Positions 1 through 7,879 of a stretch of DNA of 17,121 bases are shown here, in pieces (position 1 is the stretch's first letter; every line of letters starts with the position of its first letter). This stretch comes from Rodentolepis nana (taxonomy: Eukaryota > Platyhelminthes > Cestoda > Cyclophyllidea > Hymenolepididae): the NCBI GenBank assembly GCA_900617975.1, contig UZAE01014047.1:1-17121 (forward strand). Direction: 5' to 3'. A program made the position numbers and the translations under genes. Under the pieces are notes generated by a model that was not told the DNA's origin, did not search any database, and worked only from the letters and a program-made list of their open reading frames with translations.

Positions 1-1
1 T

Positions 2-382
2 GTTGAAGAACTCGAAAAACTGAAGGATGCAATTGAAGATAAGCGGCCGGCATTATCAAATCGGAAGGGTGTTGTTTTCCATCATGATAACGCAAGGCCC
101 CACACATCTTTGGTTACTCGGCAAAAATTATTGGAACTGGGTTGGGATGTTTTGTCACACCCACCATATAGCCCTGACCTTGCGCCTTCGGATTACCATT
201 TGTTTCGTTCCATGCAAAACTCTTTAAATGGTCAAATTTTTAACAACGCGGATGATGTCGGATCACACCTAATTCAGTTTTTTAATAGCAAAGACCAGAC
301 ATTTTACGAACGGGGAATTTTTACTCTGTCAGAACGATGGAAAAAGGTGATCGACAAGAACGGCCAATATTTAATTGAATAA
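2..382 (+). CDS. Mariner transposase, C-terminal part (5' end outside the window)
   Basis: Mariner transposases bind the element's inverted repeats in the nucleus and perform cut-and-paste transposition with a DD34D catalytic triad. This frame is open from the first complete codon (position 2) to TAA at 380-382, giving 126 residues of a family about 345 long. Residues 26-34 read FHHDNARPH, which holds the second catalytic Asp (residue 29). Residues 55-68 read PYSPDLAPSDYHLF, whose last Asp (residue 64) is the third catalytic residue. Exactly 34 residues separate the two, the mariner signature. The C-terminal stretch containing FYERGI and SERWKKVI is also typical of the family. The first catalytic Asp and the N-terminal helix-turn-helix region lie outside the window, so activity cannot be judged. 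The true start codon is not visible; the ATGs at 27 and 110 are not starts. Confidence 0.95.
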   Translation, partial: VEELEKLKDAIEDKRPALSNRKGVVFHHDNARPHTSLVTRQKLLELGWDVLSHPPYSPDLAPSDYHLFRSMQNSLNGQIFNNADDVGSHLIQFFNSKDQTFYERGIFTLSERWKKVIDKNGQYLIE

Positions 383-426
383 AGTTATATTTTTAAACAA
401 AAATTCCGAATTTGCTTTCTTATTTG

Positions 427-456
427 AAATCGGCAATGACTTAGTTGCCAACCTAA
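427..456 (+). repeat. Mariner 3' terminal inverted repeat
   Basis: The segment contains ACTTAGTTGCCAACCTAA. Its reverse complement begins TTAGGTTGGCAACTAAGT, the terminal sequence I recall for mariners of the irritans-like group. It lies 45 bp after the transposase stop and is followed by TA (457-458), the expected target duplication. The matching left repeat is outside the window. Its inner edge is uncertain by a few bases. Confidence 0.85.
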
Positions 457-458
457 TA

Positions 459-1916
459 TAATTTACTAATCATTTTACTTTTCATAACTGCTTTTGAAAG
501 GGATTCAAGATATATTATGCCATTCATAATTCTGATGGTGATTTAGCTTTCCATAGTTTCTTAAAATTATCTCAATCTACGATGCCTTTAAAAGCACATC
601 GGGAATTACTTGCCTCACACATTTACATCACATTGGAGCATACTAGCTTTATGCCATTTTGAGCAGTCTTATCAATACTGTAAAAACATTGGGTACGGGG
701 GAAGGGTAACATTTAAACAATATTGGTGGTCCAGTCATCAATTTTCAAGCCGAAATTTCTCAATTTTACTCCAAATTTAGATTGGCACGTTCAAGCACTT
801 CACATCGAAGCTTTAGTTAGGAATTTTGCACACACACACACACACACATTTGAATTTCGCCTTTTAATCCAATTATATTCCACAACCAGCGACCAATCTC
901 TTCAAATCATTATTTTTTATTTTGGATAAACTTGAAATTTCATTATGGTGTAAGATGACCATTAGATGGCCTCTTTCATCGCCCTTCCACTTCTAACAAA
1001 TAGGGCAGATTATCGAATTAAGGTATTTTAAGTCATTGTTCTATTTTTTTCATTTTTATATTCCACTTAAGAGGAGTAAAATAGCACCTCACTCGAAGAT
1101 GAATGTGTGGCAACAGGTTTGGTTCCCTACCACCAGCGCTTTTCAAGCCGAATATTTTCTTGTTTCTGTACAATTTGTGAAAGTGGAATTGACATTTTTA
1201 AAGTTATATGATCATTAGTAGACCAGTTCAAGAGGCTCAAGAATCAAAGATGTGCAATGTTCTTATATAATGGAAATGAGTCATTTCTTTATCCATGTGG
1301 GAATCTTGCTTTCGAAAGTCTCATTTTGAAATACTTGATTTAATTATTAGACGAAAAGAGTTACCCTCAATTTATTTGTCTGGCTTGATTTTAACCAGAC
1401 TCTATTTCACCACACGGATAATCTGAAAGGCTAAAAATAACATTTTTTCGTAGTTACACACACTTCCCTGGCTGTTCCGCCATACTGACATACGGTCTCA
1501 TACTTTTGACTCTTTGAGTAGTGATTTGGTTTGGGGAAATTGGTGCATTTTAGTTTGCTGCAAACTGCACTTTAAGTCACGAAAGAATCCGAATCGGGTA
1601 AACCTGCCTGTTCGTTTTTTCCCTTTTTTGGAAATGAGCCACTTTAAATGGATAACTACTTTGACCAGTTGATGGCACTAGATAGCCAATCAGTAACACT
1701 TTAGGCAAAAAGGGGATTTCCAATTCTTGCTTAAATTTTGGGAATTTTCTAAGTTCAGACACAAAATAGTCACCTTAGGGACCCTATAATTAAAAATCAA
1801 CTGTGTTTCAGGATGATTTTCTTTAATTTAAAACACGTTTGCAGTAAACTATTAGCAATTGGAAAATTGATATATTGATAAGAAAAATTAATGACTATCA
1901 GAGTAAAATGAACTAA
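459..1916. other. Unassigned AT-rich stretch
   Basis: I recognise no gene or mobile element here. Open frames on both strands are 60-70 codons at most and match no family I know. One of them (1577-1762, minus strand) has no recognisable motif. The only clear structure is the (CA)10 tract listed separately. Confidence 0.6.
829..848. repeat. (CA)10 microsatellite
   Basis: Ten uninterrupted CA dinucleotides. They are likely to vary in length between individuals. Confidence 0.95.
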
Positions 1917-2489
1917 TATTTCTTTGAATTTTTTACAGTTTTCCTATTCAACGCCATTATTTCGATCTTCAACCACGCATATCTATGTCAGTTTACTGTG
2001 CTTTTCCACCTGCTATGCTATCTCAGTTTATGTATTTCTCAAACCACCTCTAAGTATATACTTCTCTATTTCTTTTTTAGAATTATGTGCAATTGGTTGG
2101 AAAACAGTATGTCTTTATTGCAGGCGTTAAACTGGGGGTACACAAACACAATTAAGATGGCAGTTTTAAGGGATTTAAGATTAAGAGAAAACAAGGAAAA
2201 TAAGAGGAGATTGATGTGTTTGGGAATGGGGTGTGCGATAAACTTACCTCCACGTGGTGCACCCTGGGCAACGTATACTCATACGGAAAAAAGTCTATTA
2301 ACCGGCAGTAGACTTCTGGCTTCTAACTACCATCACCCCACTGTATGTCATATTCGACTACTTTCACAGTACTCACCTCATCTTTTTTCTACGTTTGTGT
2401 CTTTCTTTTACATCGTTGAAACACTCTTCTGTTCCAACCCCCTCTCGAATTTTTTCACTTTGATATTTCTTCTCCTCTGTGAGGCCTGA
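1917..2489 (+). other. Long open frame that crosses into a retroelement (possible exon, unproven)
   Basis: One frame is open for about 190 codons, from just after TAA at 1914-1916 to the stop at 2487-2489. This is longer than chance predicts in this AT-rich sequence. Three acceptor-like AG sites with pyrimidine tracts lie inside or at its start (AG at 1937-1938, 2080-2081 and 2122-2123). The first ~45 codons encode a hydrophobic, Leu/Phe/Cys-rich stretch and the middle is basic. The last ~87 codons are retroelement copy A. No domain is recognised. The downstream part is pyrimidine-rich, which removes stop codons without any selection. There is no obvious donor or conserved start codon. I treat this as a candidate only. 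It could be a chance frame helped by composition, or an exon extended by the retroelement. Confidence 0.15.
2215..2226 (+). repeat. Target-site duplication, left, of copy A
   Basis: TGTGTTTGGGAA, repeated exactly at 2530-2541 on the other side of copy A. Confidence 0.85.
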
Positions 2490-2529
2490 AGTCACCTAAA
2501 GGACTACTGAAACTATCAAAATGCCTGCC
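2228..2529 (+). mobile_element. Short LINE-dependent retroelement (SINE-like), copy A
   Basis: This is one of six copies in the window of a 300-320 bp family. The family has a head starting GGGGTGTGCGATA and a CCACGTGGTGCAC block. A unit around CTATTAACYGGCAG follows, then TATGTCATATTCGAC, a pyrimidine-rich middle, and a 3' end GAAGTCA...GCTAATGATA...GCCTGCC. A perfect 12-bp duplication, TGTGTTTGGGAA, brackets it (2215-2226 and 2530-2541), as expected from target-primed reverse transcription. This copy stops at GCCTGCC and lacks the ATTTGAAATAAAT tail of its relatives, so it may have initiated internally. Runs of six Ts in the body would stop RNA polymerase III. Confidence 0.85.
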
Positions 2530-2541
2530 TGTGTTTGGGAA
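2530..2541 (+). repeat. Target-site duplication, right, of copy A
   Basis: Exact second copy of TGTGTTTGGGAA. It directly abuts the GCCTGCC end of the element, with no A-rich tail between them. Confidence 0.85.
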
Positions 2542-3890
2542 ATGGCTAGAGGACCCTTGGCGTAAGAATTGGAGATGGGAGAGTTTAGTTGATGCAGGAT
2601 GTAGAAAGGGAACTTGTTAGTCGGGTAGGGGTGAGGTTAGACGTAGATACAGAGAGAGAGGGAGGGAGCCACAGGGCAATTGAAACCGTCAAAATTCCTT
2701 AATTATCCAATTGAGAATGTTCGATCAAAGTACCGAACGAGCTTTTCAGACTTTGAGGAATTTGAGGCGCAATAGACTCGTTGATCTATGCATATCGATA
2801 ATCTCGCACTCATTAATAGTGGTTTTGACAATGTTTAAGTTATCTGTAGGCATTAATACTGTCTCTGTGACAACTATCTGGGAAGCAATTCTTAAATTTG
2901 TAATTTCAAATGAATTTAATGGGTATAAAAAGTCCGCAACGCACTGACAACAGGCGGCTGGACACAAATTTTGGGCGGGTGGTGAGGAGGGGGGGGGGGT
3001 GGACTTGTACTATTTATGTCCTTGAGCGCTCACAAATAAGGAACCGACAATATTGCCAGTTAAGAATTTTAAATGCGCACATTTTAAAGGCATGTGTAAT
3101 TTCCACAAGAGACCCCAAATCTTGAACATAACATTGTTTTGGTGGGACAACGATTTTATGCTTTAGAAAGTTGTTTACGAAACATTGCATTTCTGCAATT
3201 GAACCTTTTTTAACTCAATTTCTGGAGATTAATTTTTCTTTTTCTTCGTAGTTCTATTTGGTAAATATTTAACTCTATGATTTCTTAAAATTTGTATTCA
3301 CATTATCGAGGAGATATTTTTCGGATGTACCAATTAAATAAAACTGAAATTCATTTAGTGAGCGAGTCAATCGCCGAATGTATAACAAAAATTTCCCAAG
3401 TTAGCCTAAATGACTCATAATTATAAAACGTGTCTAAAACTCATTTTTGAACATCAACTGAGTTGGAGTAGTTGTGAATGGGAATTCAAAGAACTGCATA
3501 CCAAGTAGGGACAAAATTACAGCTAATAAGTGAAAAACCCTCTAATATTGGAGAAAGTGATTACTACCCCGGGGGATTAGAATTCATTTCATATTAAAAA
3601 AACCAAGCTGTGCCATGAGCTGAAATTTATTCAAGGTCACTTATTAGTGCCGAGAAACAAATAACCATGGGAGACGAGAACATGATGGTCCAGTCAAATG
3701 AAGGAGTTAATAAACACGTCTACACAGAGAGAGCTAAAACGCTCTCAACTAAAATGTGCAAGGGTAAAAGCAAGTTTTCCCATAAGTACTTGTGATGTCT
3801 ACAACGTTAAGTTGTTATTCTTAAGAGCTGAAATGCTCAAAATGCCACTACTGAGCCGATAAATCAATAGCGTCTGTTGGATCAAAGCTT
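2542..3890. other. Unassigned stretch
   Basis: I recognise no gene or repeat family here. The first 150 bp are purine-rich, with a short (AG)5 near 2651. A G-rich tract is listed separately. Open frames of about 70-80 codons at 2711-2947 (plus) and 2746-2967 (minus) overlap on opposite strands and look like chance. Confidence 0.55.
2973..3002 (+). repeat. G-rich tract with potential to form a quadruplex
   Basis: GGGCGGG is followed about nine bases later by eleven consecutive Gs (2989-2999) and then TGG. That gives at least four G-triplets within 30 bases on this strand, in an otherwise AT-rich setting. The exact G count may be affected by sequencing error in homopolymers. Confidence 0.6.
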
Positions 3891-4110
3891 TACTTATTTA
3901 TTTCGTTTCGATACTTACCATTAGTCTATTAGCTATTAGGAACATCATAGTCATATAAAGTGGAGAGGGCGAACAGAAGAGTGATTCACAGATGCAAAAA
4001 AGACAGACAGACACAAAGGTAGAGAGAGTACTGTAAGATGGGTATTGTGAAAGTGGTCGAATATGACGTACAATTACGTCATCGTGGTTTGAAGTCAGAA
4101 GGCAACTGCT
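3891..4110 (-). mobile_element. Short LINE-dependent retroelement (SINE-like), copy B, head-truncated and diverged
   Basis: Read on the minus strand, this copy holds the TATGTCATATTCGACCACTTTC block, the pyrimidine-rich middle and a diverged 3' end running into (AAAT)n (TTATTTATTT at 3895-3904 on the plus strand). The family head (GTGTGCGATAGACTTACC...CCACGTGG) is missing: similarity stops near the GGCAACTGC at 4101-4109. Such 5' truncation is typical of LINE-driven insertion. A weak duplication is possible (GGATCAAAG at 3879-3887 and GGCTCAAAG at 4114-4122). Its 3' portion is the most diverged of the set, which suggests the oldest copy. A private inverted repeat, TGACGTA-CAAT-TACGTCA, lies at 4064-4081. 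Confidence 0.75.
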
Positions 4111-4122
4111 CAGGCTCAAAGT

Positions 4123-4661
4123 CAAAAGTGACATGATTGACTAAATATCAATATTATGTCTAATTCAAGGATGAGAACAATTCAATTGAAGAATCTTGTT
4201 GAAGAGCATCAATACAACTAGTCCACTTTGTGGTCATCACGTGATTTTACCCAGTTGAGCAAATACTGCAATTGTTACTAGCTAATTATGTAAGTCATTA
4301 TTTCTTGTCATAGAACTTTTTATTACTGTAACTAACGGCACTTTTCGAAACTCAATGCCTTTGACATATCTGTTTGCAAGTATTTACAATGCAAATTAAA
4401 ACAATAAATAATAATAATAATAGGCAACTAACATATGAAATTTCAACTTTAAAAGTTTTTCGAATGTACTTGCTGGTGTTACTCCACGGGTCACAACACT
4501 TGATTCACTTGTCATAAACCCCAATTTTAACACATCTAGCTTATATGAACAAAGGCCCTGTTTGGACGATATACTTCACTTTAGAAAACGAATTTCGATT
4601 TTCACCACTCCCAAGGCACAAATAATTCATAGTTACAGCTTATTTGGGAATGCCTGAGGTC
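4123..4661. other. Unassigned stretch
   Basis: No gene or repeat family is recognised. The only regular structure is a short (AAT)n tract at about 4406-4422. Confidence 0.55.
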
Positions 4662-4693
4662 CTTTTGCGCTTATTCTAAAATAAGCGCAAAAG
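4662..4693. repeat. Perfect 14-bp inverted repeat (hairpin)
   Basis: The arm CTTTTGCGCTTATT (4662-4675) is followed by a four-base loop, CTAA, and the exact reverse complement AATAAGCGCAAAAG (4680-4693). The stem is perfect. I know of no family for it. It is too short for a typical microRNA precursor. It could be the core of a small palindromic transposon or a protein-binding palindrome. Confidence 0.9.
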
Positions 4694-5010
4694 AAAGGGG
4701 AAAAGGAGGGCGAGACTTGATTCTCCTTCTCTTGTGTCTTTCTAGTTCAACTCCCCAGAGATGACGTTCCTTTCACCAAAATGAAATGCATAACTTCCGT
4801 TAATACCTCCACGTGTACTGAGCAAGATTCCTATCCCTCCTCACTTCCTCCCTTCCTCCCCCCAACTCCTTTCGCCTGAGTTATGCTTTTCAGGTGAAGG
4901 AAATAGCTTTTGGATAAAATTTGAAGAAATTGATGTATTTCTATGGCAACAGACACAACTAATCAAAACCGGAAGTAGCCATGGTTACTACCCGTGAATT
5001 TCGATGCTTA

Positions 5011-5047
<37 letters not shown>

Positions 5048-5906
5048 CGTCTTCAATTCTGATTTATTACTGTAAATATGAAACTGATATTTGCGTCAAA
5101 AGTTTATGTAGGACCCAAAATCTTGACTACTAATGGCTTATTGAAAAAATTGTCAATTATTGCAAACCGAGGAAATATTTACAACTTTTTACTTGTTTGC
5201 TAAGTAATTTCATCTCACCCAAAACACTCTCTAATTTTTCGCAAAAGCAGAATCTTTGTTTACTAAACTGAAACATTATCCATTGTATTCATCTTCTCCC
5301 ATATATTTGACTAGAGTTTGCTTACGTAAAAAATTAAAAGTCCCACTAAAATTAGGTCTTTCAATTTCGATAATTTTGTACTGCGTTTTCGGTTGAAATA
5401 AAAATTTGTTGAATTTATCTCCACTCATTTCAACTCTGTAATGTGTATTAATGTTAATGTTGCAGTTCATTCACAATGACAATTATTTCTCAAATTTGAG
5501 AATTGCAGTGATCTGTGGCACATGTTAGTACAGTAAATCCCTTGCAGTGTGCTCAGGTGCATATTGCACTTAGAATAACTTAGCTATGTCTAAAGGGAGG
5601 AGCATTCAGAATATGGTCTTTTGAGGAAGGTTGTTGTAATTAAAATCGTAATTGATTGCAAGTGATGCCACGCCACACGAATTTACATCGCCATTGAACG
5701 GGAAGGTCCTTTACATGATCTCTCTAGCCTTGCTCGATCCGCGGTCGTTGCCATGTACTCAGTTAATAAATTGCTTTATTACGTTTTAACTCTTTTATTT
5801 CAGTGTGACCACCTCAGCAAATAGTAAATCGCCTTTTATTTAAACTCATTAAAGTTGCTCTGTGTGAGTTAGTGAGATGGATAGCCAAACTAAATTAAAT
5901 TAAAGG
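4694..5906. other. Unassigned stretch
   Basis: Apart from the (TA)16 tract listed separately, I see no gene or repeat family. A C/T-rich run lies near 4836-4866. A 64-codon minus-strand frame at 5276-5470 shows no recognisable motif and is within chance length. The part from about 5660 to 5760 is somewhat richer in CpG than its surroundings. Confidence 0.5.
5015..5046. repeat. (TA)16 microsatellite
   Basis: Sixteen uninterrupted TA units. They are self-complementary, may extrude as a cruciform and are probably length-polymorphic. Confidence 0.95.
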
Positions 5907-5933
5907 CTCCGCAAGAAGTGGCAAATTGCGGAG
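5907..5933. repeat. 8-bp perfect hairpin
   Basis: CTCCGCAA, an 11-base loop and TTGCGGAG. This is GC-richer than its surroundings. No RNA family is recognised, and the match is short enough to be chance. Confidence 0.6.
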
Positions 5934-6914
5934 AAATACCAACCAAATTTTGCCAAGAAAATATTTCAAAACAGTTCGAATGTCATGGACCCTAATTCAC
6001 TAGACTGTTCGCAAGGAAAATAAATTACTACATTCTTATAAGTGCACCAGTAGTGCTAAATATCTCTTTAACTAAACTTGTCAAGGTAAAAATATACGCA
6101 ATTTATTTTTTTTAATTTAAGACGGAGGTCAGCCCAATGCAAACAAAGATATCGTTGCAGTACCAATGTATTAACTTAAAAATTGTTGTAGAAATTAAAT
6201 TTTAGGATAGCTTAGACAAAGAGTCAAAATTTTCATGTTACTTGGGGATTTAATGTATTTGCGTGTTAGATATCACTCAGATTAGGCGAATTTCTCTTAA
6301 TATCAGCATAAAACGGGCAGAATAGTTCGTATGAAATGTTACTCTAAACAAATAATGTTGAGATAACATCTCATGTTTGGAAATATTCTTGAGCGAAAGT
6401 TAGAATGTGGGAAATTAGCAATGCTGCTGACATGCTCTAAAATTTTACAACGATATTAACTTTTATCTATTATTTTGTTGACTGACTTTTAAATCCTTGC
6501 AATCCTATTGGTTCAAAAGAATCAACGTTTAAGGTATAAATGGATTAGGAAACCTGAACGAATGTCACCTGATTTTCCACCAATGTAAGGACAATTAAAG
6601 GTGATAAGGCATGAATAAGAATAGAAATATTGGTAACAACCTATGATGTTGCTGTGAATTTGAGGTTTTTAAAGTTTTGAAATGAAGAAAATCCAATCTG
6701 AAACAAATATAATGGTCTAAATCCATCAATAATGTACTCACTTGCAGTTTGACTTTATAATTAATAAATAGTAATTCCCCCGGCTGCATTATCATTGGAT
6801 GACCCGATGCAAGTGCTTAAAATATTATTTCACGCCTCAAAGATGAGCTCTTGATACAGGTAATGTCGATTTCAATGCCAGGTAAGTTTTTAATCACGCT
6901 TCGCCTAAAATTTG
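5934..6914. other. Unassigned AT-rich stretch
   Basis: I see no gene, RNA or repeat family. A 66-codon minus-strand frame (6595-6795) has no recognisable motif and is within chance length. Confidence 0.55.
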
Positions 6915-6930
6915 GAGAGAGAGAGAGAGA
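6915..6930. repeat. (GA)8 microsatellite
   Basis: Eight uninterrupted GA units, followed by a looser purine-rich run to about 6948. Confidence 0.9.
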
Positions 6931-7036
6931 AATAGAAAAGGAGAGAGTAGCAGAATGAGTATTAGTGAGTTATTAATGAATGGGACTTATTACGAGGCTG
7001 TTTCACATAGTTTTAACAGTGTACTCATAAACTAAG

Positions 7037-7110
7037 GGGCGGTTTCTGGCACATATTTTGTGTCTTAAATTTAAGACAAGACTCAATGCTATCGATTTGG
7101 GAGATCGCCC
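7037..7110. repeat. Palindrome-centred element, possibly a small MITE
   Basis: An exact 18-bp palindrome, TGTCTTAAATTTAAGACA (7061-7078), lies between GGGCGGTTTCT on the left (7037-7047) and GGGAGATCGCCC on the right (7099-7110). The reverse complement of the right arm, GGGCGATCTCCC, resembles the left arm. The outer arms are not symmetric about the palindrome centre, so any stem has bulges. No clear target duplication is visible. It could be a degenerate foldback transposon remnant or coincidence outside the core palindrome. Confidence 0.4.
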
Positions 7111-7859
7111 ATCTGACGGGTATACTTTCCTTTTTTTTGAGGACCTTCAAGAATAATGGAAATTAAATAAATTATTAAAACTTTAAGATAATAATCAATT
7201 GGTAAATACCCACAAATAGAAAATACTAATGCTTCATAACTGGGGTCATTTCTTGTAAAAAAATAACTTAAAGTTTATTTTTCATTAAATATATACCGTA
7301 CAAAAGTAATTGTCTTAGCTATATGTAGGGCAAAGAGAAGACTACCTTGCTTATATTATGAAATATTAAAATTTAAATATGCTTCTGGTGAACATTCAAA
7401 AGATTGTTTATTCGATCGAAATTAAAAAGATTTTATGGAATTTAGGAGATATAGATGCTCGTTAACAAAAATTCGAGGAAAAGAGGGCATCAAGGCATAT
7501 CCAACTTTGAGTTCAGATGACGTCAGGATATATTTAAACAGACGAGGCTGTTTCATTTTCCTTCTGAATGTCATGTTTGGCTTTTCCATTTGCAATCAGT
7601 TTACAGAAGCATCATCACTACTTATTACCTTACTGAGAAAAAAACATATTGGTTGTTTATGAAAACTCCAAGGATGTGATGGCATTGGTTGTCCTCAGTT
7701 CACCTTAAACATTACTCTGAAGTTATTGAAATAATACTTTTATTAAAATAATTGTCACAAGAACAGCCGGTTAATGTAAGACTAAATTAGCTCCCCAAAC
7801 TGTACTTAACTAATGATATTTAACAAGTAAATTTAAAACAGCTGGTATGTCATTCCAAA
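7111..7859. other. Unassigned stretch
   Basis: I see no supported gene. An ATG-initiated frame at 7435-7662 (75 codons) has no recognisable motif and is within chance length. It contains one TGACGTCA palindrome (7518-7525), the CRE consensus, which alone means little. Confidence 0.5.
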
Positions 7860-7879
7860 CCCCCCCCCCCCCCCCCCCC
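7860..7879. repeat. Poly-C tract (20 Cs)
   Basis: Twenty consecutive Cs, then A and four more Cs. This is very unusual in AT-rich DNA. The length may be inexact in the assembly. On the complementary strand it is a G-run able to stack as a quadruplex. Confidence 0.85.

Larger units (their letters stand above)
1..458 (+). mobile_element. Right end of a mariner (Tc1/mariner) DNA transposon
   Basis: The left part of this element lies outside the window. What is seen is the C-terminal part of the transposase frame, a short 3' untranslated stretch of about 45 bp, and a terminal inverted repeat ending in a TA dinucleotide at 457-458. This is the expected mariner layout, because mariners insert at and duplicate TA. 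An AATAAA polyadenylation signal (378-383) overlaps the stop codon. A complete mariner is about 1.3 kb, so roughly 0.85 kb should lie upstream. The visible reading frame has no stop or frameshift, so this copy may be fairly young. Confidence 0.93.

Noticed and set aside
2339..2489. The frame starting CHIRPLSQY stays open in copies A, B and C of the short retroelement and gives similar hydrophobic peptides, suggesting a conserved small protein.
   Set aside because: The block is pyrimidine-rich, and all three stop codons need purines, so an open frame is expected without selection. In copies D and E the frame is broken soon after. There is no shared start codon.
2228..2529. tRNA-derived SINE with A and B boxes (the ATTCGAC block resembles part of a B box).
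   Set aside because: Only five or six bases match, the spacing to any A box is wrong, and no cloverleaf can be drawn.
2542..2640. A short frame just after copy A reads a Trp-rich peptide (KWLEDPWRKNW) that looked like a coding remnant interrupted by the insertion.
   Set aside because: When the target duplication is collapsed, the frame extends only a few codons upstream before a stop, giving about 33 codons in all, with no family recognised.
5276..5470. Minus-strand 64-codon frame with a protein-like composition.
   Set aside because: No domain is recognised, no splice or promoter context is evident, and its length is within chance for this base composition.
7435..7662. ATG-initiated 75-codon frame that includes a TGACGTCA palindrome.
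   Set aside because: The length is within chance and no family resemblance is seen. A single CRE match has an expected count of about a quarter per window and does not support a gene or promoter.
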